Position numbers and translations under genes: made by a program. DNA of 15,754 nt from JANWHF01 sp036276235 (GTDB lineage Bacteria; Planctomycetota; Phycisphaerae; Tepidisphaerales; Tepidisphaeraceae). The stretch covers positions 1 through 15,754 of the forward strand of contig DATBDZ010000405.1 of NCBI GenBank assembly GCA_036276235.1. Direction: 5' to 3'. The notes beneath the pieces were generated by a model. The model made no database searches and was not told where the DNA came from. It saw nothing but the letters and a program-made list of their open reading frames with translations. Shown here in pieces: positions 6,653-13,597 of this stretch (positions within the stretch are counted from its first letter, which is position 1; each line of letters begins with the position of its first letter).

Positions 6653-7456
6653 TTATTGGCCGACCAGAAGATTGTCGCCGTAGACAATGTACCAGTTCTT
6701 CGTCGCCTGGTCGGCATAGCTCGAGACGCCCATCAACTCTTTCGCTTCACTGACGCGCTGCCGAGTTACTTCCTTATCCAGACTTCGCGCCAGCACGCGC
6801 AGATCATTGAAGTCTTTTTCCCGCGCGCCGAAAAACTTGCCGGCGAAGATGTCGTATTCGTCGATTCCGAAAACGTCGAGCTGCCCGAAGCGGCCGATGG
6901 AATGAATCCGCGCCTCCCAGCCGCGCGGCAGATAGTGTGACTGAAAGTGTGTGAGCCGCAATCCATATTGTTGCGCGAGACGATCGAGCAATTCGTGCTG
7001 CGCGCGAAGCGCAGGGGGCACTTTATCCACAAGATCAATGGCTTTCGTGTGGCGCGATATCTGCCCGCTCAGGATCAGCGCAATCGCTCCGCCGATGTAG
7101 ATTTTCGCAGGCTGACGAGTGTGCGAGCCGAGACCTCGCAGGAACTGACGCACGGTTTCGGGTTGGATGGCGTCCATGATTCTCTGCTGAAGTGAGGGGA
7201 AGCCGACGGGGCCCAGGTCGGAGAGGCGGATGGATTCGATCACCTGCTGTTGCACTGACTGGGCCAGCCAATCGGTGACACGATCTTCGCCCCAATATTT
7301 GGTCAGCGCGACGAGGCTGTCGCGGATAAGGAGGCGCGTTCGAAAATCGAGCGGCTGTTGTGCCGCCTCAAATTCGATGGCGCTGGCCAGGTCCGCCGGA
7401 TCGATCTCGATCCGGCTTTGCGTGAGATGCCAGAGGCTGCGTGAAGTGATGGCCAT
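6653..7456 (-). CDS. Nucleotidyltransferase-like protein (DUF6036-type) with altered DxD motif
   Basis: The 267-residue product has an unassigned N-terminal region (1 to about 90) and a region resembling DUF6036 / AbiEii-type nucleotidyltransferases. Landmarks are KIYIGGAIALILSG (118-131), SRHTKAIDLVD (134-144), HYLPRGWEARI (174-184), RFGQLDVFGIDEYDIFAGKFF (189-209) and AREKDFNDLRVL (211-222). In the active-site strand the family pattern R.T.DID reads RHTKAID, so position 139 is Ala (codon GCC) where the first catalytic Asp is expected; D141 and D144 remain. The protein may be inactive or use a shifted acidic pair. The gene lies antisense between coaC and coaB and starts at the ATG at 7456. 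The fold is inferred from motifs; function is unknown and no antitoxin or HEPN partner is adjacent. Confidence 0.72.
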   Translation of the reverse strand: MAITSRSLWHLTQSRIEIDPADLASAIEFEAAQQPLDFRTRLLIRDSLVALTKYWGEDRVTDWLAQSVQQQVIESIRLSDLGPVGFPSLQQRIMDAIQPETVRQFLRGLGSHTRQPAKIYIGGAIALILSGQISRHTKAIDLVDKVPPALRAQHELLDRLAQQYGLRLTHFQSHYLPRGWEARIHSIGRFGQLDVFGIDEYDIFAGKFFGAREKDFNDLRVLARSLDKEVTRQRVSEAKELMGVSSYADQATKNWYIVYGDNLLVGQ

Positions 7457-7511
7457 TCAGATCCAGCAGACTGCGGAATTCTAGCATAGATGTTGGCAAA
7501 GGCGCTGAGAA

Positions 7512-7646
7512 CCCTCTCCCCTGTACTCAGTGGAGAGGGCAGGCTGAGGGGACAGCGAGCCGCGCTATGGCGCGGTTCGCAAGTTGAGGCGTTCGTCCCC
7601 TCACCCCAACCCTCTCCCCTGAGTCCCCTGAGTACAGGGGAGAGGG
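7512..7646. repeat. 135-bp nested palindromic repeat upstream of coaB
   Basis: The outer arms are perfect over 19 bp (7512-7530 with 7628-7646; CCCTCTCCCC.../...GGGGAGAGGG). A second pair, TGAGGGGAC and GTCCCCTCA, lies inside. CCGCGC/GCGCGG (about 7560-7575) forms the apex. Each end also folds locally, for example CCCTCTCC with GGAGAGGG within 7512-7539. A related element begins at 15704 and shares 23 identical bases with 7508-7530. Confidence 0.85.
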
Positions 7647-7656
7647 AGTCGGAGCC

Positions 7657-7684
7657 TTCCAATCGCGAGATGCACATCTAAAAT
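7657..7684 (+). promoter_or_regulatory. Possible promoter for coaB
   Basis: TTCCAA (7657-7662) and TAAAAT (7679-7684) are 16 nt apart. The -10 matches five of six consensus bases and the -35 is poor. The ATG at 7693 lies only 8 nt past the -10, so the message would be almost leaderless. No Shine-Dalgarno site is visible. The inserted antisense gene and repeat make a separate promoter plausible. Confidence 0.35.
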
Positions 7685-7692
7685 CGCAGATC

Positions 7693-8322
7693 ATGAGGGT
7701 TCTCATCACCGCCGGGCCCACGCGCGAGCCGATCGATCCGGTTCGCTATATCGGCAATCGCAGCAGCGGAAAGATGGGCGCGGCTCTCGCTGCGGCAGCC
7801 ATTGCCGCGGGACATGAAGTTACGCTGATCGTCGGCCCGGTAAGCGCGGCGATACCGACGGGCATTCGGCGGATCGATATTGAAACGGCGGCCCAGATGC
7901 ATGCCGCCGTGCTGCGCGAGTTTCCTGAGCATGAGCTTCTGATCATGGCGGCGGCGGTTGCCGACTTTCGGCCGGTGCGGTTGGAATCGCGAAAACTCTC
8001 GCGCGGCCAGGCGATGAGCATCGAATGTGAACCGACGGAAGACATTGTCGCCGCGGCCGGGGCGACCAAGCGGCCGGATCAACGGATCGTCGGCTTCAGC
8101 CTCGAAGCGCGCGGCGACATCGACCGCGCTCGCGAAAAACTCGTTCGCAAGAATCTGGATATGGTCGTTTACAATCCGATCGAGACGATGGAAAGCCAGG
8201 CGATCGAGCCGGTCTTGCTCTGGCGCGATGGCAGAAGCGAAACGCCGCCGGGGCAGGGGAAGGGTGAATTTGCAAAGCTCTTGCTGGATCGTTCAATATT
8301 ACTCTTTAACCGTAAGACTTGA
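7693..8322 (+). CDS. coaB: Phosphopantothenate-cysteine ligase (CoaB half, separate ORF)
   Basis: It joins cysteine to 4'-phosphopantothenate with a nucleotide triphosphate, the step before CoaC. The 209-residue product starts exactly at the domain start, MRVLITAGPTREPID. It continues with YIGNRSSGKMG (19-29), the nucleotide-binding loop, then AAAVADFRP (86-94), IVGFSLEA (132-139) and the KNLDMVVYN segment (153-161) that normally carries the catalytic lysine. Family members usually read VGFAAET where this one has VGFSLEA. In many bacteria this is the C-terminal half of CoaBC. Here a minus-strand gene and a palindrome separate it from coaC. A perfect 30-bp inverted repeat follows the stop. Confidence 0.93.
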   Translation: MRVLITAGPTREPIDPVRYIGNRSSGKMGAALAAAAIAAGHEVTLIVGPVSAAIPTGIRRIDIETAAQMHAAVLREFPEHELLIMAAAVADFRPVRLESRKLSRGQAMSIECEPTEDIVAAAGATKRPDQRIVGFSLEARGDIDRAREKLVRKNLDMVVYNPIETMESQAIEPVLLWRDGRSETPPGQGKGEFAKLLLDRSILLFNRKT

Positions 8323-8337
8323 TGATGCTCGACGACG

Positions 8338-8412
8338 GTCATGCTGAGGTACTCCGAAGCATCTGGCCCATTCGGCAAAACAGCCAGATGCTTCGGAGTA
8401 CCTCAGCATGAC
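8338..8412. repeat. Perfect 30-bp inverted repeat downstream of coaB
   Basis: 8338-8367 (starting GTCATGCTGAGGTACTCC) is a perfect complement of 8383-8412, with a 15-nt loop. It starts 16 nt after the coaB stop. No T-tract follows. It would form a very stable RNA hairpin or a DNA cruciform. The arm sequence resembles a widespread TCATGCTGAG...GAAGCATCT type repeat known to me from many environmental bacterial genomes. Confidence 0.9.
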
Positions 8413-8520
8413 GCCTCCTGGCGATCAATGGGTGTCTCTTGTTGTCGCGGTTAATGAAAGCCGTAACCGTCTGTCAGGCTTCACTTTTCACTCTTCACGG
8501 TTCCTATTGGAGAAATCGAT

Positions 8521-8973
8521 TTGACTCGCCCGATAACGATATTGGTTAAGCGCATCCCTGGGTCTGAAGGTCTGCCTTTGCCGGTGAAAATGACCGGGCA
8601 GTCGGCGGGATTTGATCTGGCGGCGGCGGTGGCCGAGCCGGTTGTCTTGCAGCCGGGCGAAATACGGCTGATCCCGTGCGGCTTCGCGATGGCGCTGCCT
8701 GCCGGGTACGAAGCACAGGTGCGGCCGCGCAGCGGGTTGTCGAGCCGGCACGGCGTCACGCTCGTAAATTCGCCCGGAACGATCGACGCCGACTATCGCG
8801 GCGAAGTGCGCGTGCCGCTGATCAATCACGGCAAGGCGCCCTTCACCATAGAGCGCGGCATGCGAATCGCGCAGATGGTCGTCATGCCCGTGCCGCCGGT
8901 CGAACTGGTCGAAGTCGATGAACTCGACGAAACCAGCCGAGGACAAGGCGGGTTTGGGCATACGGGTGCGTAG
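8521..8973 (+). CDS. dut: Deoxyuridine 5'-triphosphate nucleotidohydrolase (dUTPase)
   Basis: It hydrolyses dUTP to dUMP and pyrophosphate, keeping uracil out of DNA and supplying the dTMP precursor. The 150-residue product has all five motifs of the homotrimeric family: SAGFDLA (28-34), RPRSGLS (68-74), PGTIDADYRGEV (85-96) with the catalytic D90, RGMRIAQMVVMP (112-123) and RGQGGFGHTG (140-149). Motif 1 has Phe where Tyr or Met is common, and motif 5 has GHTG in place of GSTG. The start is a TTG with GGAG (8509-8512) 8 nt upstream. The TAG stop (8971-8973) lies inside the first of five repeat copies, so the repeat array begins at the very end of the gene. Confidence 0.96.
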   Translation: MTRPITILVKRIPGSEGLPLPVKMTGQSAGFDLAAAVAEPVVLQPGEIRLIPCGFAMALPAGYEAQVRPRSGLSSRHGVTLVNSPGTIDADYRGEVRVPLINHGKAPFTIERGMRIAQMVVMPVPPVELVEVDELDETSRGQGGFGHTGA

Positions 8974-9188
8974 GGGCGAACCTTGTGTTCGCCCGCGCGG
9001 GTCGCATTCACGGCCCGGGTGAACACGAGGTTCACCCCTACAGAATCCGCCGGCCAGTTGGGGCGAACCTTGGGTTCGCCCTCTGCCGGTCGCGCGAAAA
9101 ACGAAGGGTGAACACAAGGTTCACCCCTACAAAATCCTCGGCGCTGGTCGCGCAAGCAACGAAGGGTGAACACAAGGTTCGCCCCTAC
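8970..9188. repeat. Cluster of five 25-bp palindromic repeats between dut and ftsK
   Basis: Copies lie at 8970-8994 (+), 9017-9041 (-), 9057-9081 (+), 9106-9130 (-) and 9164-9188 (-). The core is GGGCGAAC, a 5-nt loop, then GTTCGCCC, with a flanking GTAG on one side. Variants show compensating changes such as GGTGAAC/GTTCACC, so pairing is kept while the sequence drifts. A sixth copy at 745-769 forms a terminator. The last copy ends 3 nt before the ftsK start codon. Mixed orientation and unequal spacing (15-33 bp) argue against CRISPR. Confidence 0.92.
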
Positions 9189-9191
9189 AAT

Positions 9192-11762
9192 ATGCAACGT
9201 TCGCATCTTATCCGTAGTCTCCTGCTTTACCTGGCCATTGGGTCATGGTGTTTTTTGCTGTTGTCGTTCATGGGCTTCAGCCCGACCGACTGGCCGAGCC
9301 ATGCGATCGATCCGTATCCACCGGTACATAATTTCTGCGGGTCGGCGGGCGCGTTCATCGCGTATTGGTCGTTCTACGCGATTGGCCAGGGCGTCTTCCC
9401 CGTCCTCTTTTTCCTGGGCGCGTTTCTGGCGGTGATTCTTTTTAAGGGCGAAGTATCCGATACCTGGATGCGCGCAGTTGGGCTGGTGCTGCTGGCGGTC
9501 GCGTTCGCGGCGGCGGTGCATCATCTGCGGCCGGGCGAGTACACCGGATTCCCCGAGGGCCAGGGCGGAATCATCGGCATTGGCTCGGCACACTTCCTGC
9601 AACGATATTTCAGCATCGCCGGCTCGCGACTGATTCTTGCCGTCACGTTCCTCGTCGGGCTTCTGCTGGCGGCGGATGATCTGGTACTGCGGACGCCGGG
9701 CATGATGCAGTCGGCGTTTGTCACGGTGCGCGACCGCGCGCCGCAGATCAAATGGAACTTCATGCCGATTCCCAAGCTCCCCGCCCTGCCGCGCTTTGTG
9801 ACGCGCGATGCGGCGGCGGCGAAAGTCGGCACCCCTCGAACCAGTAAATCGATCAAGCTTCCGGAGAGCGATGAGATCGACGGGGCAACGCCGCCCAAAC
9901 CGGCCTCCGGCTCCAAGCGCGACAAGACTTCGCGCGCGGTGCTGCACGAGTCTTCGGTTGCGAATGCCGCGATCGCGAAAGTCGCCGCCGATGAGCGCTT
10001 GGCCGATGACGATGATCTTCCGCAGGCGGGCGCTTCCGGCAGCGGCGATGAATCGATCGATCTCTCTTATCAGGATGACGAGCCCGTGGCGGCGGACGCC
10101 GCGCACGTGGACGAGAGCGATCCTGCCCCGTCGGAACACGCCAGTATTCCCTCGCCGGGGGAACAGGTGCCCGGCCCGCCGCAGATTCGCAAAGACATCG
10201 TGGTGAAGCTTCCGAGCATCCTCAAGCCGCGGCAGATCGCGCCGCCGGCGCCCAAGGAACTCGGCGAATATACGCTGCCGCCCTGGGATTTTCTTGCTGA
10301 CCCTGAGCATGGATACTCCGAGCTCCAGGAGCGATTCGTCCGCGAGAAGGCGGCCATTCTCGAGCAGGCGCTGCGCGAATTCAGCATCGATGCGCAGGTC
10401 GTCGAGATCGATACCGGCCCGGTCATAACGATGTACGAGTTGAGCCTCGCGCCGGGCGTGAAAGTGTCGGCGATCTCCGCGCTGTCCAACGATATTCAGC
10501 GCGCGCTCAAGGCGGAAACCGTCCGCATCGTCGCGCCGATTCCCGGCAAGAGCACGGTCGGCATCGAAGTGCCTAACGAGCAAAAAGAAAAAGTGCGCAT
10601 GAAGGAGCTTCTGCAGCTCGCCCCCGAGGCGATGCAGAAGATGGCGATCCCCCTTTTCCTGGGCAAGGACGCCAGCGGCGAGCCGCTCATTGCCGACATG
10701 GCGTCGATGCCGCACTGCCTCATCGCCGGCACCACCGGCTCGGGCAAGTCCGTCTGCATCAACACGATCATCATGTCGATCATGTACATGCAGCGGCCGG
10801 ACGTGGTGAAGCTGATTCTGGTCGATCCGAAGGTCGTGGAAATGGCGCCCTTCAAGGAAGTGCCGCACCTGATGTGCCCCGTCATCAATGATGCCGCCCG
10901 GGCCACCAGCGTCCTCGAATGGGCCTGCACGAAGATGGACGAGCGCTACGATCTGCTGGCCGAGGGCGGCGTGCGAAATATCAAGGGATACAACAGCCTC
11001 ACGCAGGAAGAATTGATCGAGCGCTTCAAGCCCGAAACGCCCGAAGAGGAAGCGCGCATTCCCAAGAAGCTTCCTTATATTGTAATCATAGTAGACGAGC
11101 TGGCCGACCTGATGATGACCAGCGGCAAGGAAGTCGAAAGCTTCATCGTCCGCCTTGCCCAAAAGGCGCGAGCGGTCGGCATTCACCTGGTCCTCGCGAC
11201 CCAGCGCCCGCAGGCGACCGTCGTCACAGGCCTGATCAAGGCAAACATGCCGTGCAAGGTGGCGTTCCGCGTCGCCAGCAAGATGGACAGCCGCATCGTG
11301 CTCGATCAAAACGGCGCAGAGGTGCTGCTGGGCCAGGGCGATATGCTCTATCTCCCGCCCGGCGCCAGCAAACCCGTCCGCTCACAAGGCACCTACATCG
11401 ACGACAAGGAAATCCGCGAGAGCGTGAAGGTCGTCAAGGGCCTCGCCGAGGCGCAATACGAGCCGGAGCTGGTGCAGATTAAGGCGTCCGCCAACGTCGA
11501 TGAAGAAGCCGCCAAGGATGAACTATTCGACGATGCAGTAAGAGTCGTGCTGGAAACCAAGCGCGGCAGCGTAAGCCTGCTGCAACGAAGATTGACGATA
11601 GGCTACAGCCGCGCGAGTCGACTGATCGAAGCGATGGCGGCAGCAGGAATCCTCGGCAGCTACAAAGGCTCACAAGCCCGCGAAGTGAACATCACGGTCG
11701 AGGAATGGGAAGCAATGCGCAACCAAGCCCAAACCGACGAGGCGAGCGGAATGACGGTGTAA
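9192..11762 (+). CDS. ftsK: DNA translocase FtsK/SpoIIIE
   Basis: FtsK is a septum-anchored hexameric ATPase that pumps chromosome ends out of the closing division site. The 856-residue product starts MQRSHLIRSLLLYL and has about four hydrophobic segments (around 8-28, 55-85, 94-110 and 143-161). A low-complexity acidic and proline-rich linker (about 200-360) is followed by the motor. Within it are Walker A GTTGSGKS (513-520), Walker B VIIVDELADL (631-640), LATQRPQATVVTGLIKANMP (668-687) and DQNGAEVLLGQGDMLY (705-720). The C-terminal winged-helix gamma domain (about 776-836) holds SVSLLQRRLTIGYSRASRLIEAM, the module that reads KOPS-type sites. The frame is open upstream, but that part is the repeat cluster, so I place the start at ATG 9192. 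No Shine-Dalgarno site is visible. Confidence 0.95.
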   Translation: MQRSHLIRSLLLYLAIGSWCFLLLSFMGFSPTDWPSHAIDPYPPVHNFCGSAGAFIAYWSFYAIGQGVFPVLFFLGAFLAVILFKGEVSDTWMRAVGLVLLAVAFAAAVHHLRPGEYTGFPEGQGGIIGIGSAHFLQRYFSIAGSRLILAVTFLVGLLLAADDLVLRTPGMMQSAFVTVRDRAPQIKWNFMPIPKLPALPRFVTRDAAAAKVGTPRTSKSIKLPESDEIDGATPPKPASGSKRDKTSRAVLHESSVANAAIAKVAADERLADDDDLPQAGASGSGDESIDLSYQDDEPVAADAAHVDESDPAPSEHASIPSPGEQVPGPPQIRKDIVVKLPSILKPRQIAPPAPKELGEYTLPPWDFLADPEHGYSELQERFVREKAAILEQALREFSIDAQVVEIDTGPVITMYELSLAPGVKVSAISALSNDIQRALKAETVRIVAPIPGKSTVGIEVPNEQKEKVRMKELLQLAPEAMQKMAIPLFLGKDASGEPLIADMASMPHCLIAGTTGSGKSVCINTIIMSIMYMQRPDVVKLILVDPKVVEMAPFKEVPHLMCPVINDAARATSVLEWACTKMDERYDLLAEGGVRNIKGYNSLTQEELIERFKPETPEEEARIPKKLPYIVIIVDELADLMMTSGKEVESFIVRLAQKARAVGIHLVLATQRPQATVVTGLIKANMPCKVAFRVASKMDSRIVLDQNGAEVLLGQGDMLYLPPGASKPVRSQGTYIDDKEIRESVKVVKGLAEAQYEPELVQIKASANVDEEAAKDELFDDAVRVVLETKRGSVSLLQRRLTIGYSRASRLIEAMAAAGILGSYKGSQAREVNITVEEWEAMRNQAQTDEASGMTV

Positions 11763-11775
11763 ATCCGCGCGGCGA

Positions 11776-12411
11776 TCAAACGCTCGTGTCTGGATTCTCG
11801 ACCGTCTTCCACAATTCAACAAACTTGTCTCTGACGAATGGATTAAGTTCGTCCGCAAAGGATCGTGGAATTCGGAGAGCCGAAATCAATTCCTGCACGT
11901 CCGCGAGATCCTTTAGACGATGTGGGGCAGTCATTCCTGAGGCAAGCTTAAGCTCGACCAGCGCAGGCAAGCGGAGATAGTGGATGCCGTCTATCTCAAC
12001 TGCGACGGCCGCCGGATCGGGGAACGCAACGGGTTTGGGCTTTCCATCCCCGGGAAACCCGCCCGTCAGCAAAAACTCGATGCGTACGCCGGTTTCGACG
12101 TCCCGAAGATTTTTGCTTCCAGCGAACGGTGTGACATATCCAAGTCCTTCAAGATTCTCGTGCGCGGCTTCCCAACCCGCTGGCGTAATCAAGATATCGA
12201 CGTCGGCGGTTGTGCGGTCGTATCCGTGAGCGACGAGAGCCATTCCCCCGGCAACGGCGTGCGGAATATTTAAGGCGGCCAGTCGCTGCGTGATCGCCCG
12301 GAGCGTCTGGTGGACGGGGTCGGTGCGCATAAAGAACTGCCCTGCCTGTTGGACGGCAACTGAACCGCCCTCCCGCATGATGGATTCAAACTCTCGCATT
12401 TGCTTTGACAC
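11776..12411 (-). CDS. Nucleotidyltransferase-fold protein (AbiEii/DUF6036-like), intact active-site motif
   Basis: The 211-residue product has an MNT/AbiEii-like minimal nucleotidyltransferase pattern. Landmarks are IPHAVAGGMALVAHG (49-63), RTTADVDILIT (66-76) with D70 and D72, and VRIEFLLTGG (109-118) with E112 as a likely third acidic residue. Further on are KPKPVAFPDP (124-133), a LPALVELKLASGM segment (148-160) and RLKDLADVQELI (165-176). Such proteins may act as toxins, as antitoxin-side enzymes or in nucleotide transfer; no HEPN or AbiEi-like partner lies next to it. The start is a GTG at 12411 with GAGG 6 nt upstream on the minus strand. It converges on ftsK with a 13-nt gap. The substrate is unknown. 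Confidence 0.78.
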   Translation of the reverse strand: MSKQMREFESIMREGGSVAVQQAGQFFMRTDPVHQTLRAITQRLAALNIPHAVAGGMALVAHGYDRTTADVDILITPAGWEAAHENLEGLGYVTPFAGSKNLRDVETGVRIEFLLTGGFPGDGKPKPVAFPDPAAVAVEIDGIHYLRLPALVELKLASGMTAPHRLKDLADVQELISALRIPRSFADELNPFVRDKFVELWKTVENPDTSV

Positions 12412-12533
12412 ATTAAACCTCTACCCATCTTATGAATCAATTGCCGCGTCGGGATCCAGAAACGGACGAGCGGCGTCCCAACCGTAATAAAGGTCACATG
12501 CCGACTAGCATTGCACCCAATTTCTCCCTCGCC

Positions 12534-12561
12534 TTGACCCACCTCAAACCGGCGGCATAAT
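12534..12561 (+). promoter_or_regulatory. Sigma-70 type promoter for the ABC permease gene
   Basis: TTGACC (12534-12539) and CATAAT (12556-12561) are 16 nt apart and each matches five of six consensus bases. Transcription would start near 12568, giving a leader of about 24 nt before the GTG at 12592. It faces away from the minus-strand gene to its left. Confidence 0.6.
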
Positions 12562-12591
12562 TCAGCGGCTTAGCCGGGTTGTTTCTGATCC

Positions 12592-13500
12592 GTGGCTGTT
12601 TCCACGATCCTCCCGCATTTTTCCTCGTATCGAAGCTTATTCGTGGATACTGCGCCCTCTCTTCCTGCCCGTCCTGTTGACAAGATTCGCGCTACTTCCG
12701 GTTGGAAGGCGCTGGATTTTGCCGGCGTGTGGCGCTATCGCGATGTGCTGCTGGCGATCGCCGGCCGCGATGTGAAGCTGCGATATAAGCAGACATTTCT
12801 GGGCATCGCCTGGGTGCTCCTGCAGCCGCTGCTGGCGGCGGGTATCTTTACCTTCGTCTTTGGTTTCATCGCCAAGATGCCCAGCGACGGGAAGCCTTAT
12901 TTCATCTTCTCATATGCCGGCCTGCTGGGGTGGAATCTGTTCAGCAACACCGTGACGCGCACCAGCACCAGCCTGATCTCCAACTCGCAGATGATCAGCA
13001 AGATCTATTTTCCCCGCCTGGTCTTGCCGTTCTCGACGGTGCCTTCGACGCTGCTGGATTTCGGCGTGTCACTGGGAATGTTTGTTGTGTTCATGCTGGT
13101 TTACCGGCTGCCGGTGGGATGGCCGCTGCTGCTGTTTCCGGTGTGGCTGGTTTTGCTGCTGATGCTTTCGTGCGGCGTGGGGCTCTGGAGCAGCGCGCTG
13201 TCTGTCAGCTATCGCGATGTTCAATATATTCTTCCCGTGGTCATGCAGTTCCTGCTGTACGGAAGCCCCGTCGCCTATTCGCTAGCTTACTCCCTATCGA
13301 AGCTACCGCCGCATTTGCGGGTGTTTCTGAATCTCAATCCCCTATCGAGCCTGCTTGAAGCGATTCGCTGGTCGCTGCTGGGATCAGACTCGCCGGATTG
13401 GCGGTTCGTCGCTTATTCCGCGGCGGTTTGCATCCTGACACTCATCACCGGCGCATTCATCTTCAAACGGATGGAACGTCAATTCGCGGATGTGATTTGA
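12592..13500 (+). CDS. ABC-2 type transporter permease, polysaccharide export (Wzm/TagG-like)
   Basis: The 302-residue inner-membrane protein resembles the permeases that export O-antigen, teichoic acid or capsule-like glycans. A cytoplasmic N-terminus of about 55 residues is followed by the family signature GRDVKLRYKQTFLGIAWVLLQPL (58-80). Next are YAGLLGWNLFSNTV (108-121), ISKIYFPRLVLP (135-146), about six hydrophobic segments in all, LNPLSSLLEAIRW (248-260) and the C-terminal ERQFADVI. These permeases work with a Wzt/TagH ATPase that is usually encoded next door; no such gene is present on either side here. The GTG start lacks a strong Shine-Dalgarno site, and a start further inside cannot be excluded for the first 30 residues. 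Confidence 0.88.
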   Translation: MAVSTILPHFSSYRSLFVDTAPSLPARPVDKIRATSGWKALDFAGVWRYRDVLLAIAGRDVKLRYKQTFLGIAWVLLQPLLAAGIFTFVFGFIAKMPSDGKPYFIFSYAGLLGWNLFSNTVTRTSTSLISNSQMISKIYFPRLVLPFSTVPSTLLDFGVSLGMFVVFMLVYRLPVGWPLLLFPVWLVLLLMLSCGVGLWSSALSVSYRDVQYILPVVMQFLLYGSPVAYSLAYSLSKLPPHLRVFLNLNPLSSLLEAIRWSLLGSDSPDWRFVAYSAAVCILTLITGAFIFKRMERQFADVI

Positions 13501-13569
13501 CCCTCGCACAAGTGGCCGGTGTTAAGAATCTCCGCCTGCAAATCCTGCGCAAACCCGTCCCGCCGGCCA

Positions 13570-13575
13570 TATAAT
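13570..13575 (+). promoter_or_regulatory. Perfect -10 hexamer before the pseudokinase gene
   Basis: TATAAT at 13570-13575 lies 22 nt before the TTG start at 13598, with AAGGA (13586-13590) between them. The -35 region is poor (best TGCGCA at 13546). The placement suggests a short-leader transcript independent of the permease gene. Confidence 0.45.
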
Positions 13576-13597
13576 CGCCCGTTGCAAGGACGGGCAC

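Noticed and set aside
7303..7677. 124-residue minus-strand open frame across the palindrome upstream of coaB
   Set aside because: It is formed by the repeat (PLS/GERV-type residues) and the shadow of the nucleotidyltransferase gene in another frame.
8970..9188. CRISPR-like array of 25-bp repeats
   Set aside because: Copies occur in both orientations with unequal gaps and imperfect identity, and no cas gene is nearby.
8985..9191. N-terminal extension of FtsK by 69 residues
   Set aside because: The extension is a translation of the repeat cluster; the hydrophobic FtsK N-terminus starts naturally at the ATG at 9192.
9243..11309. 688-residue open frame on the minus strand
   Set aside because: It lies fully antisense to ftsK, its product is a His/Arg/Asp-rich shadow typical of GC-rich DNA, and it has no recognisable domain.
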